NCBI GenBank assembly: GCA_025059995.1
Contig: JANXCF010000004.1
Coordinates: forward strand, 62,001 to 126,000
From: Leptospiraceae bacterium
Lineage (GTDB): Bacteria; Spirochaetota; Leptospiria; Leptospirales; Leptonemataceae
DNA length: 64,000 nt
Direction: 5' to 3'
Positions 9,953 through 19,509 of this stretch are shown here, in pieces. Made by a program: the position numbers and the translations under genes. The notes under the pieces were generated by a model that worked only from the letters and a program-made list of their open reading frames with translations, was not told the DNA's origin and made no database searches. How positions within the stretch are numbered: the stretch's first letter is position 1; every line of letters begins with the position of its first letter.

Positions 9953-11941
9953 TCAATTCTGTATTAATAATAAATACAACAAAAGGACAAAACCCAAATA
10001 CATAAGCACTACGTAAGTTTGAACTTTACCATTATGAAGAATCTTCAAAAATCTTCCTAAACTATAAATTACATTTCCCACATTATTTACAAAACCATCA
10101 ATGATGAGCATATCAACAGTTCTAAAAGAAACAAAATTAGCAAAACCCCTTATGGGCTTTAAAATAAGAGCTTCGTAAATCTCATCAACGAAATATTTAT
10201 TATTAAGAAAATATCGAATTTGTGGGAATCTATGAACAAAAGCTTCTGAAACTTTTTCCTTCCAGAGAAATACATAGAATGCGAATAAAATTCCAACAAC
10301 TGCCACCAAAACAGAAAGAATCATCAAAGGGATTTCCCATTCATGTGGAACATGATGTCCTTGTTTAATAACCACTACTGGAGATAAAAATTCTTCGATA
10401 TAATTGTGCCCACCCAAAGCATGAGGAACTCCCAAAAAGCCAGCAATCACAGAAAAAAAAGCTAACACAATTAGGGGTATATACATGATGGGATATTCTT
10501 TGATTTCGTGGTCGTGCTTATGTTCATGCTCTTCGCGATGTGGGTGAAAGTGTGGCTTGCTACCTCTATATTCTCCAAAAAAGGTAAAAACTACTAAGCG
10601 AGTCATATAAAAGGCTGTCAAGAAAGCTGTGATAATCCCAATTGTAAAATAAAAATTCGGAAGCCAAGGAACGAGAGGATTTTCAATGGAAATGGCTTTC
10701 CAAAGGATTTCGTCTTTACTGAAAAATCCCGATAGTGGAGGAATACCTGCAATTGCCAGCCATGCAATCAGAAAGGTCCAACCAGTTATGGGTATTTTTT
10801 TCAATAGTCCCCCCATTTTGCGAATGTCTTGTTCATGATGTAGTGCATGAATTACTGATCCAGCTCCCAAAAACAATAAAGCTTTAAAAAATGCATGAGT
10901 CATTACATGAAAGATACCTGCATTATGTGCACCTACTCCTACTCCCAAAAACATAAATCCTAATTGTGAAACCGTGGAATAAGCTAATATCTTTTTGATG
11001 TCATACTGAGCGATGGCAATGGTGGCAGAAAATAATGCTGTGAGTATTCCTGTTGTTGCAACAACAGTAGATGCTAATGGAGACAATTCATAAAGAAAAC
11101 TCATTCTGGCAACTAAATAAACCCCAGCTGTAACCATAGTTGCAGCATGGATTAATGCAGACACAGGAGTAGGACCGGCCATAGCATCAGGCAACCAAAC
11201 ATACAAAGGAATTTGAGCAGATTTTCCTGTTGCACCAATGAATAACGCTATACCCACAAGAGTAGCGATTGAAGACAAAATTTCTTTTTTCTGAAGAAGT
11301 TCCGTGAAGGTTACGGTTCCAACTACGTTATATAAAATAAAGACTCCTACTAAATAACCTGCATCTCCGATCCGGTTTGTGATGAAGGCTTTCTTCCCTG
11401 CTTCAGCTTTTTCTTCATCCGAGTACCAAAAAGAAATCAATAAATAAGAACAAAGTCCAACCCCCTCCCATCCAATAAACAAAACAACTAAGTTATCACC
11501 GAGAACTAAAGTAAGCATTGAAAATAAAAACAAATTCAAATAAGAAAAATACTTAATGAATCCTTCATCCTCATGCATGTATCCAACAGAATAGATGTGA
11601 ATGACGGTTGCAACGAAGGTAATGAATAATAACATCACTGCAGTTAATGCATCAAATTGTAAAGAAAATGAGATTTGGTAATCACCCGCAAAAATCCAAT
11701 CCCACAATTTGTGTTTTAGGATTGAGCCCTCAGGATGCTTGATGAGCTCAAAAAAGGCAAAAACACTCAAAATAAACGTCAAACCTGATGCAACTATCGC
11801 AATTAGTGAACTAAGGGTTTTTGGTTTTTCTTCTTTATGAATGTTTGATATGTGTAATATGCCATTTATCAATGAACCCAATAAAGGAGGTAATAAAATC
11901 CAACCCAACAATGAATATTCTATTATGTTTAGTTCTGTCAT
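9953..11941 (-). CDS. nuoL: NADH-quinone oxidoreductase subunit L
   Basis: This 662-aa protein is the distal antiporter-like subunit of complex I. The core has GWEGVGLCSYLLISFWY and SAQIPLYVWLPDAMAGPTPVSALIHAATMVTAG-type helices. The C-terminal extension after about residue 500 matches the long lateral helix that clamps the membrane arm. A histidine- and charge-rich loop lies near residues 467-487, between two helices. This loop might bind metal but is also typical of variable NuoL loops. The gene lies 14 bp after nuoK. Confidence 0.96.
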   Translation of the reverse strand: MTELNIIEYSLLGWILLPPLLGSLINGILHISNIHKEEKPKTLSSLIAIVASGLTFILSVFAFFELIKHPEGSILKHKLWDWIFAGDYQISFSLQFDALTAVMLLFITFVATVIHIYSVGYMHEDEGFIKYFSYLNLFLFSMLTLVLGDNLVVLFIGWEGVGLCSYLLISFWYSDEEKAEAGKKAFITNRIGDAGYLVGVFILYNVVGTVTFTELLQKKEILSSIATLVGIALFIGATGKSAQIPLYVWLPDAMAGPTPVSALIHAATMVTAGVYLVARMSFLYELSPLASTVVATTGILTALFSATIAIAQYDIKKILAYSTVSQLGFMFLGVGVGAHNAGIFHVMTHAFFKALLFLGAGSVIHALHHEQDIRKMGGLLKKIPITGWTFLIAWLAIAGIPPLSGFFSKDEILWKAISIENPLVPWLPNFYFTIGIITAFLTAFYMTRLVVFTFFGEYRGSKPHFHPHREEHEHKHDHEIKEYPIMYIPLIVLAFFSVIAGFLGVPHALGGHNYIEEFLSPVVVIKQGHHVPHEWEIPLMILSVLVAVVGILFAFYVFLWKEKVSEAFVHRFPQIRYFLNNKYFVDEIYEALILKPIRGFANFVSFRTVDMLIIDGFVNNVGNVIYSLGRFLKILHNGKVQTYVVLMYLGFVLLLYLLLIQN

Positions 11942-11954
11942 AATCTTGATTCCT

Positions 11955-12257
11955 TCATCCTTTTAGTTTTGATAATATATCGATATTGATTTCTTCTTTG
12001 TGACGATATAGAGCAATCACCAAGGCAAGCCCTACACTAACTTCAGCAGCTGCTATCGCTATCATGAATAAGACAAATATTTGCCCTGTAAGATCAGCAT
12101 TCATTCTTGAGAAAGCAATTAATGCCAAATTTGCTGAATTCAATAAAAGTTCAACCGACATCAGAATGATAAAAATATTTTTCCTCAAAAGAACTCCTAA
12201 GATACCAATCGAAAAAACAATGAGGGAGACTATGATATAATGAAAAGGTGTTACCAC
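11955..12257 (-). CDS. nuoK: NADH-quinone oxidoreductase subunit K
   Basis: This 100-aa protein has three membrane helices. It has the two conserved membrane glutamates of the NuoK family, one in MSVELLLNSANL and one in AAAEVSVGLALV. The start codon is GTG behind GGAGG. An out-of-frame ATG overlaps this GTG but reaches a stop after two codons, so GTG is the real start. It lies 11 bp after nuoJ. Confidence 0.95.
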   Translation of the reverse strand: MVTPFHYIIVSLIVFSIGILGVLLRKNIFIILMSVELLLNSANLALIAFSRMNADLTGQIFVLFMIAIAAAEVSVGLALVIALYRHKEEINIDILSKLKG

Positions 12258-12268
12258 ATCTTCCTCCG

Positions 12269-12772
12269 TTATAACTTTCTTTTGGCTATTACCAGAGCTC
12301 CAATTATGGCAGTCAATAAAAGAATAGATAACATTTCAAAGGGAAAAATAAATTTTGTGAACAAAATGGATGCTACTTCTTTGATGCTTCCAAATCCATC
12401 AGAGATTTCCTTTGTGCGTAAATGAAAGAAATTCGAAAAGGCTAAAACAATAGGAATCAATGAACCACCTAAAATCACAAGACTTAAAGATATTAAAAGT
12501 AGATAATCAGTTTTTAATGGTAACAAATCCTGCATCGTAAGGTTCATAATCATGATTACAAAGATAATCAAAACCAAGATCCCCCCAGCATATACCAAAA
12601 TCTGAATGGCGGCGATGAAACCTGCTGATAACATACCATAAAGTCCGGCTAAAGCCAAAAAGACAATCACAAGATATAGAGCTGATGATATGGGATTAAC
12701 ACGGGTGATTACAAGAAATGAAGATACAATCAATACAACACTCAAAAACGAGAAAAAGAGAATTTCAAACAT
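12269..12772 (-). CDS. nuoJ: NADH-quinone oxidoreductase subunit J
   Basis: This 167-aa protein has five hydrophobic segments. It has the NuoJ signature RVNPISSALYLVI near the N-terminus and the glycine-rich helix YAGGILVLIIFVIMI that holds the pi-bulge near the quinone-linked proton path. The ATG lacks an obvious ribosome-binding site, unlike the other nuo genes. It is separated from nuoI by the only sizeable gap in the operon (98 bp). Confidence 0.93.
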   Translation of the reverse strand: MFEILFFSFLSVVLIVSSFLVITRVNPISSALYLVIVFLALAGLYGMLSAGFIAAIQILVYAGGILVLIIFVIMIMNLTMQDLLPLKTDYLLLISLSLVILGGSLIPIVLAFSNFFHLRTKEISDGFGSIKEVASILFTKFIFPFEMLSILLLTAIIGALVIAKRKL

Positions 12773-12826
12773 ACTACTAAAATTTTCACTAGTTCAAAAA
12801 AATAAAGTAAATTTCATTGCTTGTTT

Positions 12827-12872
12827 AAAAATCATATAGATTTTTTATAAATTTTTTAACTGAATGATTTTT
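12827..12872 (-). promoter_or_regulatory. Inverted repeat in the nuoI-nuoJ gap
   Basis: Nine-base arms (AAAAATCAT and ATGATTTTT) pair perfectly across a 28-base AT-rich loop. The upstream arm overlaps the nuoI stop codon. In the transcript this would be a long-loop hairpin followed by a short U-rich tract. It could be a weak attenuator, an mRNA-processing or stability element, or chance. The gap itself is the only break in an otherwise tightly packed operon. Confidence 0.3.
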
Positions 12873-13446
12873 ACTTCTTAATTCTCGATAAAAACTCATT
12901 ATGGTGTGGTCCATGAGTGATGTCTAAAGGTTTAGGAGGATTATAATTAGGTGCATGAGGAAAATCACTATTGTCATGATCCAATAATTTTTCTTTTGTG
13001 AGAATGAAGTCTTGCCTTGTATAACCCGTGAATGATATGATAGGCATGTCCATCCGGATGGCATCAAGAGGACAAGCTTCCACACAAAGACCACAAAAAA
13101 CACAACGTAAAAGATCAATATCAAATCTTTCTGGATATTTTTCTATATAAGGATCATCGCTTTCAGCTGCTTTGATATGAATGCAAAATGCTGGACAATT
13201 TGTTGCACATAGCATACAAGCTGTGCATCGAGGTGAACCATCTTCTCGTTTCATTAAGCGATGAAGTCCTCTGGTAGCAGCTGGGATAGGTTTGGGTTTT
13301 TCAGGATAAATGACTGTAGGAAGTTTTTCAGGATAAATCAAATTTCTAATCACATGACGTAGTGTGGTATATAGTCCTATCAATACCTCCACTAAGTAGA
13401 ACTGTCGTAGACCTTTGACTTCGGGTCTTTTTACTACTTTTACCAT
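12871..13446 (-). CDS. nuoI: NADH-quinone oxidoreductase subunit I (two 4Fe-4S clusters)
   Basis: The protein (191 aa from this start) carries two ferredoxin motifs, [12 protein letters not shown] and [12 protein letters not shown]. These ligate clusters N6a and N6b that pass electrons from NuoG to NuoB. The ATG at 13444-13446 is chosen because GGAGG sits five bases upstream; a TTG at 13456-13458 would place that site inside the gene. The C-terminal 45 residues beyond the second cluster are His- and Pro-rich. It follows nuoH by 16 bp. Confidence 0.95.
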   Translation of the reverse strand: MVKVVKRPEVKGLRQFYLVEVLIGLYTTLRHVIRNLIYPEKLPTVIYPEKPKPIPAATRGLHRLMKREDGSPRCTACMLCATNCPAFCIHIKAAESDDPYIEKYPERFDIDLLRCVFCGLCVEACPLDAIRMDMPIISFTGYTRQDFILTKEKLLDHDNSDFPHAPNYNPPKPLDITHGPHHNEFLSRIKK

Positions 13447-13462
13447 AACCACCTCCAACTTT

Positions 13463-14764
13463 TTATAAAGCTATGACAATTCCTGTTATGATAACGTTTA
13501 GCAAAGAAATAGGAAGCATTAGCTTCCATCCCATGTTCATTAGCTGATCATAACGAAATCGTGGTAGTGTCCATCGAACATGAACATACAACCACAAAAA
13601 TATCGAAGCCTTTGCTAAGATCATAGTTAATTGAAACACAGCCACAATGATTTGAGAAGCTAAGTCATTGTATTCGAGATTCAATACAACAGGAATCAAT
13701 ATTACAAACAAAATTGCTAAAACAAATAGAGCATATGAAATAAAAAAATATTCTTTTTTTCCCAAGGGTTCAGGAAAATGAACACTAATGTATTTTGCTC
13801 TTTTATAGACGAGGAATCCCAAAATCAAGAATGTCAATATCCCCAAAACCAGCATTGCTGTTAAGGTGTATTGAGGATTTGCTCTTAGTTCTTCTGTTGT
13901 AAAGAAAGGAACTTGATAACCTCCTAAAAACAACGTAGCAATCACAATGGAAGCAACGACCATATTAGCATACTCTGCCATGAAAAACAAAGCAAACTTA
14001 AAACTTGAATACTCCGTATGATACCCTGCGACAATTTCTGCTTCTCCTTCCGCTAAATCAAAAGGTGTGCGATTTGTTTCAGCAAAAGCGGCAACAACAA
14101 AAGTGATAAAAGCAATAGGCTGTAAAAACATTCCCCAATTTGGAAGCGGAAAAGTAATCCCAAAAACTTTTAAAAATCCTGATTGTGCTTCTACGATATT
14201 TTGTATTTGAACATCTTGGTAAGTCATCAAAATTGCCACAATTGATAATCCCATTCCCAATTCATAAGAAATCATTTGGGCTGAGGAACGTAATCCTCCT
14301 AGAAGAGAATACTTATTGTTAGAGGACCATGCAGCTAAAATGATACCATAAACACCTAAACCAGTGATAGCAAAAAGAAGTAAAATCCCCGACTGATAAG
14401 TAGCAACTTGAAAACGAAAGACATTCTCCCCAATTGTGATAGGGGCAGCAAAGGGAACCAGCATCAAAGGTATCAAAGCAATGGTCATGGACCAAAAAGG
14501 TGCAAGAAAATAATAAAATCGATAAACATGGTTAGGAATCACATCTTCTTTGAATAGAAGTTTGATTACATCTGCGATATTATGTAAAAAACCAAACAAG
14601 CGAATCCCACCAATATTTGCTCGTATAGGACCAATTCGATCTTGTATGATGGCAGCTCCTTTTCGCTCCAACCATATCATTAATGGTATAAACTGAAGAG
14701 GTATTCCCCAAGCCAACAATGCCACAATAACAATATTAATCACTTCAAAAGTAATAGGATCCAT
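13463..14764 (-). CDS. nuoH: NADH-quinone oxidoreductase subunit H with an extra two-helix insert
   Basis: The protein forms the membrane part of the quinone chamber. Family motifs are [16 protein letters not shown] near the N-terminus, the acidic loop [21 protein letters not shown] at about 228-248, and the C-terminal [11 protein letters not shown]. At 433 aa it is about 100 residues longer than the roughly 325-aa E. coli protein (from memory). The excess lies between LGGYQVPFF (to about 288) and [15 protein letters not shown] (from about 377). It contains two extra hydrophobic segments (about 301-320 and 342-362). The reading frame is continuous and both flanks are conserved, so this looks like a real insert. 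Confidence 0.93.
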   Translation of the reverse strand: MDPITFEVINIVIVALLAWGIPLQFIPLMIWLERKGAAIIQDRIGPIRANIGGIRLFGFLHNIADVIKLLFKEDVIPNHVYRFYYFLAPFWSMTIALIPLMLVPFAAPITIGENVFRFQVATYQSGILLLFAITGLGVYGIILAAWSSNNKYSLLGGLRSSAQMISYELGMGLSIVAILMTYQDVQIQNIVEAQSGFLKVFGITFPLPNWGMFLQPIAFITFVVAAFAETNRTPFDLAEGEAEIVAGYHTEYSSFKFALFFMAEYANMVVASIVIATLFLGGYQVPFFTTEELRANPQYTLTAMLVLGILTFLILGFLVYKRAKYISVHFPEPLGKKEYFFISYALFVLAILFVILIPVVLNLEYNDLASQIIVAVFQLTMILAKASIFLWLYVHVRWTLPRFRYDQLMNMGWKLMLPISLLNVIITGIVIAL

Positions 14765-14767
14765 ACC

Positions 14768-16438
14768 TTACCTCATTTTTGTGAGTTGTGTTTCTGGTAT
14801 CATGAAGATATTGAAATCAACCTTCACTCCTTGAAATGGTTCATTAGCTATTTTAGGTAAACTTAGCTTGATACCAAAATCAGGGATATTCGAAAAACTA
14901 TATTGTTTTAATTCTTCGTATTCGTTTTTAAATTCATTGTATATTTCTGAATTTGATGAGAAGATTCTTGGTATTCTTCCCGCTAAATAGGCTATTTGAG
15001 AAAGTAAAACGGCACTACTAGAGATAAAAGAATTTTCGGGCTCAATCGATGCTTCTGATTTCTGTAATAGTGAAGTGGCATTAATATATGTTCCTTCTAT
15101 TTCAGCGTGACTTCTAACGGGGATTACTAAATCCATGTGTTTGCTGGTTTCGTCCTGAAAAGAGGTAAAATAGATTTTATAAGGCAACGCTTGAATTTTT
15201 TCTATGAGCTCCCTCCAATTCGCCAAGAAACGATAAATGTCGATTTCTACGATGAACAAAAGCTTAATTTGCTCTTTTTCAATTTTAGATTGAAGTTCCT
15301 GCTGATGGACATTCATACCGAAGAATCGTATTCCTTGCTCATTGGGATATTCTTGCGGGAGTTGAAGGAGTTCGTCTTTTTTACCAGTAGCTGGTGGTAT
15401 CAAGGCATACACATTTTCACCAAAGTATTTTTTTGCGATGTAAAGCGTCTCCATTGAAGAGTACGGACCTAAAATCCATCCTATTTCGTTCCAGTGGTAT
15501 GTCTTTAATACATTTTCTAATTCTAACGTTGCTTGTGTTAAATCAATTTCGTTTTGATTCAAAATTGGATTCCACAATCGATTTTCATGATACTTCTTGA
15601 AAGAAAATCTTCCTTTGTCACAAATCCATACTCGATTCAAATGAGGATTTTCTCGAGGCATGAAACGCCAGATTTTATTAAAGTTTTGTTCCATTGTTAT
15701 AGAACACCCACGAGCACATTCAACACAAATGGATTTTGTTTTCTTCAAAAACCAGACACGTTGCTTAAATCGAAATTCTTTTAAAGTAAGAGCTCCTACT
15801 GGACAAATATCTGTGATGTTACCAGAGTAGTCATTGGAAATGGGCTTTCCCGGATAAGTGGAAATCTTTGAGGCATGACCTCTATGAATGATCCCTAACT
15901 CAGATGTTTGTGTTATGTTATCCAAAAATCGAATACAACGTGTGCATAAAATACATCGTTCTTGATCTAGAACAATATGATCCCCAGCATTGATTGCTTT
16001 TCCTTTTTTGAAATATCTCGGAACAATCCTTCGAAAATCATACCTACCAAAATCCATGTAGTTATCCTGTAAAGAACACTCCCCTGCTTTATCACAAATA
16101 GGACAATCCAATGGATGATCCAAAAGTAAAAATTCCAAGGCAGACTTTTGCGCTCTTATAGCATTTTCAGAGTTGGTATAAATAACCATCCCATCTTGAA
16201 CTTTTGTATTACATCCAATGGTTAGCATTCTTCCACGAGGTGTTTCAATTTCTACCATGCATGTTCGACAATTCCCATCAACAGGAAGGTAGCGATGATA
16301 ACAAAACCTCTCTAAAGGGATTTCATAGGCATCACAGGCTTCAACAATGTTCATTCCCTCAAGGACTTCATATTCATTATCGTTGATTTTGATTTTAATT
16401 TTTTTTCTTTCTTGGATGTCGTGGATATTTTGAGTCAT
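14768..16438 (-). CDS. nuoG: NADH-quinone oxidoreductase subunit G, short form with N7 site
   Basis: The N-terminal 220 residues hold the 2Fe-2S site (CYHRYLPVDGNCRTC and a later Cys), the His-Cys3 site (DHPLDCPICDKAGECSLQD), and the CILCTRC plus DICPVGAL site. These are clusters N1b, N5 and N4. A molybdopterin-type 4Fe-4S motif follows with the exact spacing CxxCxxxCx27C (CVECARGC to WICDKGR), matching the off-pathway cluster N7. The rest of the molybdopterin-like domain is much reduced: the protein is 556 aa against about 780-910 in Thermus and E. coli (from memory). ATG follows AGGAG. Confidence 0.94.
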   Translation of the reverse strand: MTQNIHDIQERKKIKIKINDNEYEVLEGMNIVEACDAYEIPLERFCYHRYLPVDGNCRTCMVEIETPRGRMLTIGCNTKVQDGMVIYTNSENAIRAQKSALEFLLLDHPLDCPICDKAGECSLQDNYMDFGRYDFRRIVPRYFKKGKAINAGDHIVLDQERCILCTRCIRFLDNITQTSELGIIHRGHASKISTYPGKPISNDYSGNITDICPVGALTLKEFRFKQRVWFLKKTKSICVECARGCSITMEQNFNKIWRFMPRENPHLNRVWICDKGRFSFKKYHENRLWNPILNQNEIDLTQATLELENVLKTYHWNEIGWILGPYSSMETLYIAKKYFGENVYALIPPATGKKDELLQLPQEYPNEQGIRFFGMNVHQQELQSKIEKEQIKLLFIVEIDIYRFLANWRELIEKIQALPYKIYFTSFQDETSKHMDLVIPVRSHAEIEGTYINATSLLQKSEASIEPENSFISSSAVLLSQIAYLAGRIPRIFSSNSEIYNEFKNEYEELKQYSFSNIPDFGIKLSLPKIANEPFQGVKVDFNIFMIPETQLTKMR

Positions 16439-16447
16439 TCTATGCTC

Positions 16448-17755
16448 CTACGAAGCAATTGGTTCTTTTTGGATGATTTTTTCTGCAACTTTATGAACAG
16501 GTATGGAAATAGGTTTTACGTATTTTTCGAAATCTGAACGAAACTTTGTCACGAAACTTCGAACTGGCATAGCACAAGCAGCAGCCAAAGCACAAATGGT
16601 TTTTCCTTCCATGTTGTCTGATATTTCAATGAGTAGATCCAGTTCTTTCGTTGTTGCCTCCCTGTTTAAGATCCTATCCAATAGCCGATCCAACCATGAC
16701 GTTCCTTCTCTACATGGCGTGCATTGACCACAAGATTCTTCAGAATAAAATCTCGTGAGAGTCTTAAGAGCTTTTACCATATCCGTATGTTCATTCATAA
16801 CGATCATTCCTCCCGTTCCTAAGAAGGTTTTATGTGCCAGCATACTTTCATAAGATAAATAAAGATCCTCGCATTCTTCAGCAGTAAGCACTGGCGTCGA
16901 GGACCCCCCGGGAATCAGGGCTTTAAGTTTTCCACCTTTTACTCCTTTTGGGTATTTCTCCAAAAATTCCAAAAACCTCATCCCAAAAGGAAGTTCCCAA
17001 TAACCAGGTTGGTTCACATGTCCAGATACACCAAAGATATTTGTTCCCGTTGAGTCTTTCGTTCCTATTTTTGCGTAAGCCTCTCCACCATTAAGCACAA
17101 TCCATGGTACACTGGCAATAGTTTTTACGTTATTGACAATCGTTGGACTACGAAAAAGACCTTCTACTGCTGGGAATGGTGGTTTAATTCTGGGTTGACC
17201 TTTTTTCCCTTCGAGGGATTCTATTAAGCCTGTTTCTTCACCACAAATGTAAGCTCCCGCACCTCGATGCAACCATATATCCAAATCATACCCTGAACCT
17301 AAGATATTTTTACCAACATATCCAGCTTTTCTTGCTTCTTCTAGAGCTCTCGATAAAATCTGATATTGTTTTACGTATTCACCTCGAATGTAAATATAAG
17401 CAGTGTGGCTCTTAATGGCATAAGAAGTGTTGATAATCCCTTCAATCAACAAATGGGGATCGTATTCCATGATATAGCGGTCTGTAAAGGTTCCAGGTTC
17501 ACTTTCATCAGCATTTACACAAAGATAGATGGGTTTTTTTGTGTCTTTTGGAATAAAACTCCACTTTAAGCCTGTTGGGAATCCAGCACCTCCCCTTCCT
17601 TTTAGGTTTGATTTTTTTACTTCTTCTACCACATCTTCTGGCTTCATGGAAAAAAGCTTTTCTAACGAGCTGTAAGCTCCATGCTTTAATGCGACCTCTA
17701 ATTGATTTGCATTGGGAATTGAAAATCTTTTTGTAAGAATTAATATGTTTTCCAT
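16448..17755 (-). CDS. nuoF: NADH-quinone oxidoreductase subunit F
   Basis: The 435-aa subunit is the NADH-oxidising flavoprotein of complex I. The FMN/NADH-binding glycine-rich stretch is GRGGAGFPTGLKWSF near residue 53. Further conserved blocks are GAGAYICGEETGLIESLEG and the N3 4Fe-4S ligands in SCGQCTPCREG, with a later Cys in ICALAAACAMP. It lies 10 bp after nuoE and 9 bp before nuoG, so the three genes of the NADH-dehydrogenase module are contiguous. Confidence 0.96.
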   Translation of the reverse strand: MENILILTKRFSIPNANQLEVALKHGAYSSLEKLFSMKPEDVVEEVKKSNLKGRGGAGFPTGLKWSFIPKDTKKPIYLCVNADESEPGTFTDRYIMEYDPHLLIEGIINTSYAIKSHTAYIYIRGEYVKQYQILSRALEEARKAGYVGKNILGSGYDLDIWLHRGAGAYICGEETGLIESLEGKKGQPRIKPPFPAVEGLFRSPTIVNNVKTIASVPWIVLNGGEAYAKIGTKDSTGTNIFGVSGHVNQPGYWELPFGMRFLEFLEKYPKGVKGGKLKALIPGGSSTPVLTAEECEDLYLSYESMLAHKTFLGTGGMIVMNEHTDMVKALKTLTRFYSEESCGQCTPCREGTSWLDRLLDRILNREATTKELDLLIEISDNMEGKTICALAAACAMPVRSFVTKFRSDFEKYVKPISIPVHKVAEKIIQKEPIAS

Positions 17756-17765
17756 AAATACATCC

Positions 17766-18248
17766 TTAGTTATGTTTTTTTAAATCTTGGATTATGGCAT
17801 CAAACTTTTCGACAGTTAAATTTTCATAATAATCATCATTGATTTGCACAACGGGAGCTGTGTGGCATGAACCTAAGCATTCCATTAATTGAAAGCTAAA
17901 GAGTCCGTCTTCACTTGTTTCACCGGGTTTAAGATTGAGTTTTTCTTCGATGTATTTTCGAATTTCTTCTGCTCCAGCCAAATAACAAGATAAGGTTTGA
18001 CATAACTGTAAATGATACCTTCCAGGCTTTTTCTTATGATACATGGTGTAGAATTCTACAACTTCATAAACCCTCACAAACGGAACTCCCACCAACTCAG
18101 CTACATACTCCATAACTTCTTTTGAGATATATCCAAACTCTCTTTGAGCTATCCACAGTGCTGGAAGTAAAGTTGCTTTTCTATCTGGATAATGTGTTGT
18201 AATTTCTTCGTATTCTTTTAGAGCTTCTTCTGAGAATTTTACTGCCAT
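17766..18248 (-). CDS. nuoE: NADH-quinone oxidoreductase subunit E
   Basis: This 160-aa thioredoxin-fold subunit carries the N1a 2Fe-2S ligands in two pairs: CQTLSC (Cys-x4-Cys) and CLGSC (Cys-x3-Cys). The N-terminal helical region (TLLPALWIAQREFGYIS) is typical of the family. The ATG follows AAGGAGA. It lies between nuoD and nuoF. Confidence 0.96.
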   Translation of the reverse strand: MAVKFSEEALKEYEEITTHYPDRKATLLPALWIAQREFGYISKEVMEYVAELVGVPFVRVYEVVEFYTMYHKKKPGRYHLQLCQTLSCYLAGAEEIRKYIEEKLNLKPGETSEDGLFSFQLMECLGSCHTAPVVQINDDYYENLTVEKFDAIIQDLKKHN

Positions 18249-18266
18249 AACTATCTCCTTAACAGC

Positions 18267-19508
18267 TTAGCGATCGAGTTCTCCTGCTATGATGTTGATG
18301 GTTCCCAAAGTTGCGATGGCATCAGCAATCATACCACCTTCTATTAAATCAGGGAAAGCAGCCCAATTCATAAACGAAGGAGGTCTACATTTCACCCGGT
18401 AGGGATACTTTCCTCCATCAGAAATGATATGGAATCCCAACTCACCGTTTGATGACTCAGTGAAATCATAAACTTCACCCATAGGTGGTTGAATACCATG
18501 CATGATGATTTTGAAGTGTTGCATCAACCCTTCAATGTTTCCATATGTATGATGCTTTGGTGGTAGTGCTACTCTTTTGTCATCCGTCATAATAGGTCCT
18601 GGCACTAATCGCTTTAAGGCTTGTTTAATGATTTTTATGGATTCTTTGATCTCATAGATTCGAACGTAGATTCTATCAAAGTTGTCACCTTTGGTTCCTA
18701 TGATTACATCGAAATCATAGGTTTCATAATCATAGTATGGCTCAACTTTTCGTAAATCATAATCAACACCACATGCCCGCAAGGTAGGACCCGTCCAGCC
18801 ATAAGAAATTGCCTCTTCGGCGCTGATTATAGCTACATTTTGAGTTCTATCCAAGAAAATTCGATTTTTTTCCGTCAAACGTTCAATATCACCAACCGCA
18901 TTCAATACTTCATCTAAAACATGTAAAACCTCATCTTCAAATCCTGGATATGTATCTCGTGATAAACCACCAATTCTTATGTAATTGGAAGTAAGCCTTG
19001 CCCCACAGAGTTTTTCTAATATATCATAAATTTTTTCCCTAACATTGAATGAATACCAGAAATTTGTAAGAGCTCCCAAATCCACTAAGTTCGTTCCCAC
19101 ACAAACAAGATGATCGATGATTCGATTCAACTCAGCAGTAATCACTCGAATCACTTTAGCTCTTTCTGGTATGGTAATACCCAACATCTTTTCAACGGCT
19201 TTTGCAAAGCCAATGTTGTTCATAATTGCTGATAGATAATTTAAACGATCTGTATAGGGTATGCATTGCTGGTAGACATGTATCTCGCAGTCTTTCTCAA
19301 AACCTCGATGTAGATACCCCATCTCGGCAACAGCCGCTATGATGGTTTCTCCATCAAGTGCTGTTAGAACCCGTAAGGTTCCGTGCATGGCTGGATGGCT
19401 AGGACCAATATTTACAAATACTAATTCTTTTGGATCAATACCTGTAGTGAATTGTATCCCAGCTGCTTCCTCATCGAAGTCTATGATTTTACCGATTGTT
19501 TTTTCCAT
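18267..19508 (-). CDS. nuoD: NADH-quinone oxidoreductase subunit D
   Basis: The 413-aa protein is the 49-kDa-type subunit next to the quinone site. It has the N-terminal NIGPSHPAMHGTLR loop, whose His is part of the quinone pocket. It also has the hydrogenase-derived helical core (GYLHRGFEK, CIPYTDRLNYLS) and a C-terminus ending in IIAGELDR. It is a separate gene from nuoC here, unlike the nuoCD fusion of E. coli, and the two are only one base apart. Confidence 0.96.
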   Translation of the reverse strand: MEKTIGKIIDFDEEAAGIQFTTGIDPKELVFVNIGPSHPAMHGTLRVLTALDGETIIAAVAEMGYLHRGFEKDCEIHVYQQCIPYTDRLNYLSAIMNNIGFAKAVEKMLGITIPERAKVIRVITAELNRIIDHLVCVGTNLVDLGALTNFWYSFNVREKIYDILEKLCGARLTSNYIRIGGLSRDTYPGFEDEVLHVLDEVLNAVGDIERLTEKNRIFLDRTQNVAIISAEEAISYGWTGPTLRACGVDYDLRKVEPYYDYETYDFDVIIGTKGDNFDRIYVRIYEIKESIKIIKQALKRLVPGPIMTDDKRVALPPKHHTYGNIEGLMQHFKIIMHGIQPPMGEVYDFTESSNGELGFHIISDGGKYPYRVKCRPPSFMNWAAFPDLIEGGMIADAIATLGTINIIAGELDR

Positions 19509-19509
19509 A

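Noticed and set aside
10500-10560. His-rich loop in NuoL as a dedicated metal-binding site
   Set aside because: Variable charged loops are common at this place in NuoL; no conserved spacing supports a site.
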